From contig JAGPVT010000030.1 of the NCBI GenBank assembly GCA_018066865.1, positions 1 through 34,807 on the forward strand: a stretch of DNA of 34,807 nt, given 5' to 3'. This stretch comes from Marinobacter sp. (GTDB lineage Bacteria > Pseudomonadota > Gammaproteobacteria > Pseudomonadales > Oleiphilaceae). Numbering within the stretch: the stretch's first letter is position 1; each line of letters opens with the position of its first letter. The notes under the pieces are model-generated. The model was not told the DNA's origin. It ran no database searches and saw only the letters and a program-made list of their open reading frames with translations. Shown here one piece after another: positions 8,631 through 15,570 of the stretch. Position numbers and translations under genes: made by a program.

Positions 8631-9889
8631 ACACGTCGGCGAATTCCATTGCCAGTTCGCGAAAGGGCAGTTTGGTGAACCAGGTTGCTAAAAATCTGGT
8701 AATTCAGCAACTTGGTCAGTTACGTGAAGGCGTGCTGACCATCAGACAATCCGGCATGGACGATCTGGTTTTCGGAGATGGCAATACAAAGCATCGGCCA
8801 GCAGAGCTGATTGTTCATGATCAGAGTACATGGCGTGACCTGCTGACCGGAGGAAGCGTAGGCGCTGCCGAAGCGTATGTGGCCGGTGACTGGTCCTCAC
8901 CCGATCTGACGGCACTGCTCCGGTTCTTTACCCGCAATATCGATCGTATGAATGAGTTTGAAGATAAATTCAGTTGGGTAACCAAGCCGGCGCTTAAAGG
9001 ACTGCATTGGCTTAACCGCAACACCAAAGACGGTTCAAGAAAAAACATCAGCGCCCATTACGATCTCGGCAACGATCTGTTTGAAACATTTCTCGATCCA
9101 ACGATGATGTATTCCTCCGCGATTTATCCAACCGAGAAATCAACGCTCGAGGAAGCCGCCGTTCACAAGCTGGATGCTATTTGCCAAAAACTGGACTTGC
9201 AGCCAAACGACCGGGTGATCGAGATAGGAACCGGCTGGGGCGGTTTTGCCATACACGCGGCCAAACACTACGACTGCCACGTAACCACGACGACCATCTC
9301 AAAAGAACAACTCGAACTTGCACAACAGCGCGTGCGCAGTGAGGGCCTGGAAGACAGGATCACACTGCTGTTTGATGACTACCGGGATCTTGCTGGCCAG
9401 TTCGACAAGCTGGTTTCCATCGAAATGATCGAAGCGGTGGGCCCACAGTTTCTGGACAGTTACTTCAGCCAGATTAATGCGCTTCTGAAGCCAGACGGTC
9501 TGGCCCTTGTTCAGGCCATTACCATGCCGGAGCAACGCTACCTTCGAGCCCTTAAAAATGTGGACTTTATCCAGCGCTTTATCTTCCCCGGAAGTTTTAT
9601 TCCATCGTTTGGTGCCATTCTGGAATCGGTACGTAACGAGTCAAACCTGGTTCTGACCCACTGTGAAGACACAGGTTTTCATTACGCACGTACACTCCGC
9701 GACTGGTGTGACCGTTTTATGGCCAACCGCGACCAGCTCGAATCCATGGGGTATGACCAGGCGTTCCGCAGGCTCTGGTACTTCTACTTTGCCTATTGCG
9801 AAGCAGGGTTCAGTGAGCGGGCCATCGGCGTTTCACAGCTTGTTTTCGCCAAACCCGGTAACAAGCGACGGAACATATCGAGTGTATGA
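8618..9889 (+). CDS. cfa: Cyclopropane-fatty-acyl-phospholipid synthase family SAM methyltransferase
   Basis: This 423-residue enzyme transfers a methylene from SAM to cis double bonds of phospholipid acyl chains, or a methyl group in divergent members. Visible are the variable N-terminal domain, NISAHYDLGNDLFETFLDP (about 143-161), the SAM loop VIEIGTGWGGF (G204-G209), MIEAVG, and the C-terminal YCEAGFSERAIGV with the Cys of the bicarbonate/substrate site. ATG at 8618 has AGGAAAGG about 8 bases upstream; a second in-frame ATG at 8627 is possible. T replaces the Cys of the E. coli G-C-G-W-G-G loop. Genomes often hold several Cfa paralogues; this is the operon-type one, and its exact product (cyclopropane, methylated or furan precursor) cannot be read from the sequence. 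Confidence 0.9.
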   Translation: MENMNTSANSIASSRKGSLVNQVAKNLVIQQLGQLREGVLTIRQSGMDDLVFGDGNTKHRPAELIVHDQSTWRDLLTGGSVGAAEAYVAGDWSSPDLTALLRFFTRNIDRMNEFEDKFSWVTKPALKGLHWLNRNTKDGSRKNISAHYDLGNDLFETFLDPTMMYSSAIYPTEKSTLEEAAVHKLDAICQKLDLQPNDRVIEIGTGWGGFAIHAAKHYDCHVTTTTISKEQLELAQQRVRSEGLEDRITLLFDDYRDLAGQFDKLVSIEMIEAVGPQFLDSYFSQINALLKPDGLALVQAITMPEQRYLRALKNVDFIQRFIFPGSFIPSFGAILESVRNESNLVLTHCEDTGFHYARTLRDWCDRFMANRDQLESMGYDQAFRRLWYFYFAYCEAGFSERAIGVSQLVFAKPGNKRRNISSV

Positions 9890-10407
9890 TTACTTCAGAA
9901 ACTGCTCGTAATATACTGAATTTCCTGCTTTTCCAAATCGGCTGGTTTGCCTGTGTTGCGTATCCCGACCTGATTGGCCCAGTCCTCGTTCTGGTTTTCC
10001 TGCTCCTACACTTTGTTTTGGTTAGCCAGAACAGGTTTACAGAGCTGCAGTTTATCGGTCTGGGAACGGTTGTCGGTGCGGTGCTCGACGGGCTCTGGTT
10101 CCGGCTTGGCATACTGGATGACGGCAGCGGAACGGTGCTGATTACCCCACTCTGGCTTGTCGCCATCTGGGCTATTTTTATGACCACCCTCTGCCACTCG
10201 CTCAACTGGATCAGTCGCAAGGTCTGGCTGGCGTTCCTGTTTGCGCCTGTTGCAGGGCCATTCGCCTATTGGTCGGCAAGCAAAATAGGAACCGTTGAAC
10301 TGCCTGATCTGGTGCCTTCACTCATCGCACTGGCTCTGGGATGGCTGTTGGTATTCCCGTTATTGCTGTTTGCCCGAAAATCACTCTATCCGGAGCTTTC
10401 GTCATGA
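9886..10407 (+). CDS. DUF2878 family membrane protein
   Basis: This is a 173-residue, very hydrophobic protein with about five to six membrane segments (near 10-22, 28-45, 52-68, 80-100, 110-128 and 145-165). The family is unstudied and is recognised mainly from its constant place just downstream of cfa in this cluster. The start overlaps the cfa stop (ATGA). It is possibly a membrane partner of the lipid-modifying enzymes; function is not established. Confidence 0.75.
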   Translation: MITSETARNILNFLLFQIGWFACVAYPDLIGPVLVLVFLLLHFVLVSQNRFTELQFIGLGTVVGAVLDGLWFRLGILDDGSGTVLITPLWLVAIWAIFMTTLCHSLNWISRKVWLAFLFAPVAGPFAYWSASKIGTVELPDLVPSLIALALGWLLVFPLLLFARKSLYPELSS

Positions 10408-11156
10408 ACCGCAACGCATGCTGCGCCCCTTTTGCGGTTGTTCTCGTTGCTCTTTCCGGGCCGGTGTCTGCTGACGTGCTTCAGTTCACCGGATCCGCCC
10501 AGAGCCGAGAGGGGGAAACGCTGTATGAGGAGCGGCATCAAGTCGATGGCGCCTGTGAAAACGGGGTGTTCCGGCCAATTGAGCATCGGGTTGCGTATAT
10601 GCGGCAGGCCGAAGGCAGCAGTGAGACTTTCGCTGAAAAGACACTCGATTACAGCGCGTCGGCTATTCGCCCAACAGTGAATTACCGGCAATCCGATTTT
10701 GACGAGTCGCTGAAGATCACTTACCCGGCTTCAGGTTCTGTAGCGATTGCGTGGCAGCAGCCTGAGGGTGCCACAAAGCGCTCGAGCACAGAAATATCCA
10801 ACAAGTTGGTGGTCGATGCAGGCTTTGACAACCTGATACGACAGCACTGGGACAACATTGTCAGCGGCGAATCCATGAAATTCCGTTTCCTGGCTCCAAC
10901 CCGGGGTACGGATTACGCCTTTATTCTGGAGCCCGCCGAAAGCGCAGATGTGAAGGCTGATCACGTGGTGCAAATTCGCCCGGACAGCCTCTTGCTCAAA
11001 TTCCTGGTGGATCCCATCGTTCTCGGCTACAACGAAAAAGGCGCACTTACCGCTTACGCCGGCCTGACCAATGTGCGCGAGAATGCGGATCAGAACTACA
11101 CCGCCATTATTCGCTATGCCGTCAGCAACTACCCGGAATGTAAACTGACACCCTGA
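10404..11156 (+). CDS. Secreted/periplasmic protein of unknown function, last gene of the cfa operon
   Basis: The ATG at 10404 overlaps the DUF2878 stop by ATGA and gives 250 residues beginning with a signal peptide. It has a short basic start, a hydrophobic AVVLVALSGP core and a likely signal peptidase I cut after VSA at residue 23. Cys6 and Cys7 are before the core, so it does not look like a lipoprotein. The rest is rich in beta strands. I do not recognise a family. An in-frame upstream start exists but would place 21 residues before the signal sequence. Its place suggests a periplasmic job linked to the modified lipid. Confidence 0.7.
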   Translation: MNRNACCAPFAVVLVALSGPVSADVLQFTGSAQSREGETLYEERHQVDGACENGVFRPIEHRVAYMRQAEGSSETFAEKTLDYSASAIRPTVNYRQSDFDESLKITYPASGSVAIAWQQPEGATKRSSTEISNKLVVDAGFDNLIRQHWDNIVSGESMKFRFLAPTRGTDYAFILEPAESADVKADHVVQIRPDSLLLKFLVDPIVLGYNEKGALTAYAGLTNVRENADQNYTAIIRYAVSNYPECKLTP

Positions 11157-11236
11157 TGCTGACCCATAGGGAAGGCAATACACCGGTTTCAATGTGTTAA
11201 ACTTCTGCGGCAACCAACGCCGGAGAGTTTTTAGCC

Positions 11237-12049
11237 ATGATGTTTGTGTCTTTTAACGTCAACAGTATCCGTACCCGTCTGCATCAGCTTGAAGCGCTGA
11301 TTGAAAGCCACAATCCCGATTTCATAGGCCTGCAGGAAACCAAGGTAAGAGACGAAGAGTTTCCTGTAGAAGCCATTCGCGAACTTGGCTATCACGTACA
11401 CTTCCACGGCCAGAAAACGCACTACGGTGTTGCGCTGCTTTCCCGTATCGAGCCCGATCAAGTGGTTAAAGGCTATCCCGGCGATGCTGAAGAGGCCCAG
11501 TGCCGTTTGATTACGGGGCAATTCACCGTTAATGGCCAGAAGCTCACCGTAATTAATGGCTACTTTCCGCAGGGCGAGAGCCGCAGTCACCCGATCAAGT
11601 TTCCTGCTAAAGAAAAATTCTACGCCGACCTGATGGCCTACCTGGACGAGCTTAACGAGCAGGATGGCCATGTGGTCATCATGGGCGATATGAATATCTC
11701 ACCAACGGATAAAGACATAGGTATAGGCCCGGACAACGCCAAGCGCTGGCTGCGTACCGGGAAATGTTCGTTCCTCCCGGAAGAACGCGAGTGGCTGGGC
11801 CAGGTTGAAAGCCGCGGCTATACTGATGTGTTCCGTTACCTTCATCCGGACGATGCGCAAACATTCAGCTGGTTCGATTACCGCAGCAAAGGCTTCGAGC
11901 GTGAGCCCAAGCGTGGCCTGCGCATTGATCTGATCATGGCGAGCGACAGCCTGTTACCCAAAGCCCGCGAAGCAGGCGTTTCTTATGATTTTCGTGGGAT
12001 GGAACGGCCATCTGATCACTGCCCGGTGTGGGCAACCTTTGAACTCTGA
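11237..12049 (+). CDS. xthA: Exodeoxyribonuclease III (AP endonuclease, EEP fold)
   Basis: This 270-residue enzyme, the usual ExoIII length, cleaves 5' to abasic sites and degrades 3' ends in base-excision repair. Key residues are visible: N8 in FNVNSIR, E34 in GLQETK, Y109, D151 and N153 in GDMNISP, D231 in RIDLIMA and the catalytic pair D260-H261 in PSDHCPV. The ATG is doubled (11237 and 11240); CGGAGAG lies about 10 bases upstream. An 80-bp gap separates it from the lipid operon, so it may have its own promoter. The TetR gene follows 18 bases later. Confidence 0.95.
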   Translation: MMFVSFNVNSIRTRLHQLEALIESHNPDFIGLQETKVRDEEFPVEAIRELGYHVHFHGQKTHYGVALLSRIEPDQVVKGYPGDAEEAQCRLITGQFTVNGQKLTVINGYFPQGESRSHPIKFPAKEKFYADLMAYLDELNEQDGHVVIMGDMNISPTDKDIGIGPDNAKRWLRTGKCSFLPEEREWLGQVESRGYTDVFRYLHPDDAQTFSWFDYRSKGFEREPKRGLRIDLIMASDSLLPKAREAGVSYDFRGMERPSDHCPVWATFEL

Positions 12050-12067
12050 GAATTGGCCGGGCGCACT

Positions 12068-12697
12068 ATGACCAAAGTAAAAACCCGCGACCGCATCCTC
12101 AACACCAGCCTGTCGCTGTTCAACAGCCTGGGCGAGCCAAACGTGACGACCCTGCTCATTTCAGATGAACTGGATATCAGCCCGGGTAATCTGTATTACC
12201 ATTTCAGAAGCAAAGGCGACATTGTCGAAGAGCTGTTTATAGCCTTCGAGGCGGAAATGCAGGACCTGCTGGCGGTTCCTGAGGACGTGGATATCAGCCT
12301 GGATCAACAGAGCTTTTTCTTGCATCTGTTGTTTGAAGCGGTGGCCCGCTATCGCTTTCTGTATCAGGACCTGGTGAACGTGCTATCGCGTTACGAGCGT
12401 TTACAGGCTCGTTTCAAACGGATTCTGAAAAACAAAACCAGGGCTTTCAGAAGCATTTGCGAAAGCCTGAGGCGCCAGAACATGATGCAAATCGAGCAGG
12501 AAGAGCTGGATTCACTATGTGAACAGCTAACCCTCACCGCATGTTACTGGAGCGCGTTTGATACGCTGTCGCACCTTGACGATCGAGAATCTGTGGATCC
12601 CGGCCGAGGTGTCTATCAGATGATGCACCTGATGGTGCCTTATTTCGCAACAGATGTTCAGGAACACGCGAAACTGATCAGCAGGGACTATCTGTAG
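12068..12697 (+). CDS. TetR/AcrR family transcriptional regulator
   Basis: This 209-residue regulator has an N-terminal helix-turn-helix (about 24-50: VTTLLISDELDISPGNLYYHF then RSKGDI) and an all-helical C-terminal ligand/dimer domain with LNVLSRYERLQARFKRIL. The frame also opens at TTG 12053, but the ATG at 12068 is preferred because it starts just before the first DNA-binding helix. It follows xthA closely and is convergent with the phasin gene, 30 bases away. Its ligand and target are unknown; the nearby phasin is an obvious candidate target. Confidence 0.85.
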   Translation: MTKVKTRDRILNTSLSLFNSLGEPNVTTLLISDELDISPGNLYYHFRSKGDIVEELFIAFEAEMQDLLAVPEDVDISLDQQSFFLHLLFEAVARYRFLYQDLVNVLSRYERLQARFKRILKNKTRAFRSICESLRRQNMMQIEQEELDSLCEQLTLTACYWSAFDTLSHLDDRESVDPGRGVYQMMHLMVPYFATDVQEHAKLISRDYL

Positions 12698-12727
12698 AGA
12701 TCCGTCTTGTCAGCTACTGGCACCAGC

Positions 12728-13144
12728 CTACTCTTCTTCATCCCTGCTATTACTGTCACGGAGTGCGGACAATTCGGCCTCCAGAGCTTCTATTCTGTGC
12801 TCAAGAGCTTCGAAATCTTCCCTTCGATGAATGCCCAAGCGACGCAAAGCTCCGGACACCCGCTCGTCAAACAGGTGCTCAAGCCTGTCCCAGGTCCCGG
12901 TGGCCCGCTCACGAACCCCCTCAACGCGATCTTCCACTGAGCGAATCTGCTTTTCGACCGCACCGCGGGTCTTGTTTTCGAGCTGCTCACCTTCCTGAAC
13001 CAGACGTTCGAAAAAGCGACCAGTATCTTCTTCTGCCTTGGTGTAGGCACCCAAGCCTGCAAGCCATATCTGACGGGCTGAGCCTTTTATTTTTGCAGCC
13101 AGCTGCGGGTCGTTTTCGGGCTTCTTGTCGTTCTCATCAGACAT
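12728..13144 (-). CDS. Phasin family (PHA granule-associated) protein
   Basis: This 138-residue protein has the hydrophobic helix typical of PhaI/PhaF-type phasins (QIWLAGLGAYTKAEEDTGRF), then a long heptad-rich stretch (about 45-100) and a C-terminal coiled coil ending in an acidic tail (DFEALEHRIEALEAELSAL). Phasins coat polyhydroxyalkanoate granules. ATG at 13144 has AGAGG 8 bases upstream. A sigma-70-like promoter is visible upstream. A phaC fragment lies at the far right of the window (34322-34426), but the two are not adjacent. Confidence 0.85.
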   Translation of the reverse strand: MSDENDKKPENDPQLAAKIKGSARQIWLAGLGAYTKAEEDTGRFFERLVQEGEQLENKTRGAVEKQIRSVEDRVEGVRERATGTWDRLEHLFDERVSGALRRLGIHRREDFEALEHRIEALEAELSALRDSNSRDEEE

Positions 13145-13183
13145 GTAACAACCTCTGGGGTGGGATAATGCATATAAAGCTCT

Positions 13184-13212
13184 ATTGTATTACAGCTTGC
13201 AGCCGATTTCAG
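13184..13212 (-). promoter_or_regulatory. Candidate sigma-70 promoter of the phasin gene
   Basis: On the minus strand CTGAAA (plus 13207-13212) and TACAAT (plus 13184-13189) are separated by exactly 17 bases, matching the -35/-10 consensus at 4/6 and 5/6. Transcription would start near 13177 and give a leader of about 33 bases. A small palindrome GCCGA-N6-TCGGC (13202-13217) covers the -35 box and could be an operator. Confidence 0.4.
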
Positions 13213-13325
13213 TCGGCCTGGAAGCCGCATTACCAAAGGCGGCAGTATAAAGGCGGGTTCCATATGAAAAAATGTTTTCAAATGCAGTGGCCCGATCCTT
13301 GAAGTGTTCAAATTATAGTCAATAC

Positions 13326-13424
13326 TTCTCTATACCGGAGTCTCTGCTGACGACGGTTTGTTTGGAAGTCTTTCATGGATACTACTCGCACGCCTCTGCC
13401 CGGCATTCCTGCCGGGCTTTTTTT
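13326..13424 (+). ncRNA. Candidate small RNA or orphan leader ending in an intrinsic terminator
   Basis: The plus-strand terminator at 13398-13424 has no gene before it on the same strand: the phasin is on the minus strand and TetR ended 700 bases earlier. A transcript of roughly 100 bases beginning near 13326 would contain three GGA triplets (CCGGAGT, TTGGAAG, ATGGATA), as seen in CsrA/RsmA-binding RNAs. An alternative is an 18-codon ORF, ATG 13375 to TGA 13431, preceded by GGAAG, whose reading frame runs through the terminator hairpin. The promoter is not clear: TATAGT at 13314-13319 lacks a good -35 box. The 5' end is a guess. Confidence 0.3.
13398..13424 (+). terminator. Strong intrinsic terminator
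   Basis: GCCCGGC (13398-13404), loop ATTCCT, GCCGGGC (13411-13417), then seven T: a perfect 7-bp GC stem with a U tract on the plus strand. It would end a plus-strand transcript coming from the phasin upstream region. Confidence 0.85.
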
Positions 13425-13427
13425 ATT

Positions 13428-13458
13428 GTGACAGTTGCTAATACGCCTGTTCTATAAT
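13428..13458 (+). promoter_or_regulatory. Candidate promoter for the DUF442 gene (and possibly hemH)
   Basis: A perfect TATAAT at 13453-13458 lies 19 bases after GTGACA (13428-13433), a 5/6 match to TTGACA with a long spacer. It sits immediately downstream of the terminator and about 120 bases before the DUF442 start, leaving a leader that contains the hairpin at 13521-13547. Confidence 0.45.
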
Positions 13459-13520
13459 AAACCGCATTCCAAACCGAGCCCGAGAGCTGAGCACCCGATT
13501 ACACTGCGTCATTCTGACAT

Positions 13521-13547
13521 GCGCCATCACCTATGCGATGATGGCGT
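13521..13547 (+). other. Leader hairpin upstream of DUF442
   Basis: CGCCATCA (13522-13529) and TGATGGCG (13539-13546) form an 8-bp perfect stem, 9 with a G-U closing pair, around a 9-base loop. Five T follow at 13552-13556, so it could act as a weak terminator or attenuator, or as an operator. It lies 33 bases before the DUF442 start codon. Besides this, the promoter, the terminator and the candidate RNA, nothing else is seen in 13145-13579. Confidence 0.4.
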
Positions 13548-13579
13548 AGGATTTTTACCGACTCCGGAGAGGAAACCCC

Positions 13580-14011
13580 ATGGATATCAGAAAGATCGAT
13601 GACACAATTTCCGTCGCCCCCCAGATTACGTACGGAGATGTGGCAGAGGCGGCCAGGCTTGGTTTCAGAACACTGGTGGCCAATCGCCCGGATAAGGAAG
13701 AATTAGGTCAGCCCGCAATGGCGGATATTGAAGCCGCCGCCCGGGAAAACGGCATGACCTGGATCTATATGCCCGTTGCATCCGGAAATGTGACCGACGC
13801 AGACGTAGACCAGTTTTCAGCAATGATCCGGGATTCCGAAAAGCCCGTATTGGCTTTCTGTCGGACTGGCACCCGGTGCACGGTTCTTTGGGCCCTGAGT
13901 GCTGCACGCACCACTCCTGCCCGGGAAATATTCAGTAAAGCCAACAATGCCGGCTACGATATTAGTGGTCTTGCCCCGCGCATGGCGCAACAGTCCGACA
14001 ATCAGAAATAG
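13580..14011 (+). CDS. DUF442 / TIGR01244-type phosphatase-like protein
   Basis: This 143-residue protein matches the DUF442 family related to dual-specificity phosphatases. It has an early TISVAPQITYGDVAEAARLG, VANRPDKEE, and the P-loop-like FCRTGTRC with C94 and R99. The spacing is CX4R rather than the classic CX5R, as is usual in this family as I recall it. Members are variously annotated as sulfur transferases or as the N-terminal domain of Blh-type hydrolases. GGAGAGGAAA ends six bases before the ATG. Function in this organism is unknown. Confidence 0.8.
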   Translation: MDIRKIDDTISVAPQITYGDVAEAARLGFRTLVANRPDKEELGQPAMADIEAAARENGMTWIYMPVASGNVTDADVDQFSAMIRDSEKPVLAFCRTGTRCTVLWALSAARTTPAREIFSKANNAGYDISGLAPRMAQQSDNQK

Positions 14012-14046
14012 CCGTTTCGCTTCAAACGCTCAGGATCCACCCTCCC

Positions 14047-15156
14047 ATGCAATACAAAGGTTCAGAGAACTTCCGACACAACCAACCGGAAAGAATTGGC
14101 GTGCTGGTCACCAATCTTGGTACGCCAGATGCCCCGACCCCTTCAGCTTTACGACGTTATCTGGCGGAATTCCTCTCCGACTCAAGAGTTGTTGAGCTAC
14201 CCCGCCCTCTATGGTGGCTGATACTGCATGGCGTCATCCTCCGCATCCGCCCTAAACGCAGTGCGGCGGCATATGCAGGTGTTTGGCAGCCTGAGGGCTC
14301 ACCACTGCTGATCCATACCGCAAAGCAGACGGAGGGTATTCGGGAAGCTCTGAAAATGAAGTATGGCCCCGACGTGGTTGTAGGTTTTTCCATGCGTTAC
14401 GGCAACCCTTCCATTCCCAGGGTGCTTGACGAAATGCAGGAACAGGGCGTCAGAAAGTTGATGGTACTGCCGCTCTATCCGCAGTATTCCGCCTCCACAT
14501 CGGCATCGACCTTTGATGCAATAGCCAAAGATTTTTCAACACGCCGCTGGTTGCCCGATCTGCGCTTTATATCCCATTACCCGGACTACTCGCCCTACAT
14601 TGAGGCGATGGCGCGACACATCGAGAACCACTGGTCAAACCATGGCCGCAATCAGAAACTGTTGCTGTCCTATCATGGCGTGCCTCTCAAATACCTGACC
14701 AAGGGCGATCCATACCATTGCGAGTGCCATAAAACCTCGAGACTGCTCGCTGAACGGCTGGGGCTGGCGAAAGAAGATTATATGACCACTTTCCAGTCCC
14801 GTTTCGGTCGGGAAGAATGGCTCAAGCCCTACACCGACGAGACGCTTAAAGCGTTTCCCGGGCAGGGAGTGAAGTCCGTTGATGTGTTCTGTCCGGGTTT
14901 TTCGTCGGATTGCCTGGAAACCATCGAAGAGATTGATGAAGAAAATCGAGGGTATTTCATGGAAGCCGGCGGTGCGAAATTCAGCTACATCACCGCGCTG
15001 AATGCCACACCCGGCCACATTGATGCCTTGGTACAGCTGATAGAGGATAACCTGCAGGGATGGACGTCCCCGGATAACCTGCCCGAAACGCTGGCCACTC
15101 GCCAGAAGCTCGCGGACGAGCAAAAGAACGCGATCTACCCCGGCCGTGATCTTTGA
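14047..15156 (+). CDS. hemH: Ferrochelatase
   Basis: This 369-residue enzyme inserts Fe2+ into protoporphyrin IX, the last step of heme synthesis. Visible signatures are GVLVTNLGTPDAPTPSALR (18-36), RYGNPSI, LYPQYSASTSAS, LLSYHGVP with the catalytic H210, DPYHCECHKTS, and CPGFSSDCLETIEEI with E291 facing the active site. Length fits bacterial HemH. DPYHCEC holds two Cys but no cluster can be claimed. It starts 35 bases after DUF442 and may be co-transcribed. It is the last ordinary core gene before the mobile-element debris. Confidence 0.95.
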   Translation: MQYKGSENFRHNQPERIGVLVTNLGTPDAPTPSALRRYLAEFLSDSRVVELPRPLWWLILHGVILRIRPKRSAAAYAGVWQPEGSPLLIHTAKQTEGIREALKMKYGPDVVVGFSMRYGNPSIPRVLDEMQEQGVRKLMVLPLYPQYSASTSASTFDAIAKDFSTRRWLPDLRFISHYPDYSPYIEAMARHIENHWSNHGRNQKLLLSYHGVPLKYLTKGDPYHCECHKTSRLLAERLGLAKEDYMTTFQSRFGREEWLKPYTDETLKAFPGQGVKSVDVFCPGFSSDCLETIEEIDEENRGYFMEAGGAKFSYITALNATPGHIDALVQLIEDNLQGWTSPDNLPETLATRQKLADEQKNAIYPGRDL

Positions 15157-15230
15157 CGTAACAGGCTCAGTGGCGGCGTATAAGTACAAAACCTCGTCAT
15201 ACAACAGAAGATGGGGCGATGTAGCTGGAG

Positions 15231-15308
15231 TTTAATCACCTGGATCTTGGCCGGGATGAGGCCCAGTTGTTCGCTGACCTCTTCACCGACCCAGGAAACG
15301 GGTGAGCT
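15231..15308 (-). pseudogene. Remnant of IS66-family transposase TnpC
   Basis: A minus-strand frame encodes GEEVSEQLGLIPAKIQVIK, closely matching the conserved TnpC stretch (GEEVSEQLDIIPAKIQVIR in typical IS66 elements, from memory). Only some 25 codons survive; both flanks lose the similarity and no start or stop belongs to it. Nothing recognisable lies between the hemH stop and this piece (15157-15230). Confidence 0.7.
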
Positions 15309-15310
15309 AC

Positions 15311-15369
15311 CTAGGAGTCTGCGCGGCAGAACCCCTTGCTCAGAACACTTCTGCCGCGCAGACTCCTAG
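15311..15369. repeat. Perfect 21-bp inverted repeat with 17-bp loop
   Basis: The arms are 15311-15331 (starting CTAGGAGTCTGCGCGGCAG) and 15349-15369, exact reverse complements over all 21 bases, with the loop 15332-15348. The outer ends read CTAG on both sides. There is no T tract, so it is not a normal terminator. It lies between the IS66 and IS3 remnants and looks like paired ends of a deleted insertion sequence or a very short palindromic element. Confidence 0.85.
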
Positions 15370-15482
15370 CACGGGCAGAGGTGTTCTAAGGTGAATATAC
15401 CAGAGCACCAGGAAAGAGCTGTGCTGCGGTTATTGGTTGAATTCACGAACTCTGGCGTAAAAGATCGTCGTTTCCTGGTCAT
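15366..15482 (-). pseudogene. Truncated IS3-family OrfA (N-terminus only)
   Basis: From ATG at 15482 the minus strand reads MTRKRRSFTPEF, the standard start of IS3-family (IS51/IS2-like) OrfA. It then switches to unrelated sequence and stops at TAG 15366-15368 inside the inverted repeat. Upstream, 15483-15536 would be the untranslated left end of the element, ending near the motif GGTGTCCGGAATCA (plus strand, 15523-15536), which resembles IS3-type termini. The rest of the element is missing. The right edge of the window holds the complementary OrfB C-terminal part in the same orientation. Confidence 0.7.
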
Positions 15483-15570
15483 CAGACACCTCGCTTATGG
15501 TGGCAATATTACCACCTACGTTGGTGTCCGGAATCATTGAACCACTACAGGCGCAGCCTTTCTTACGTCA

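Noticed and set aside
13272..13457. A 61-codon plus-strand ORF in the phasin-DUF442 intergenic region
   Set aside because: It has no ribosome-binding site, runs through the intrinsic terminator, and its peptide has no family features.
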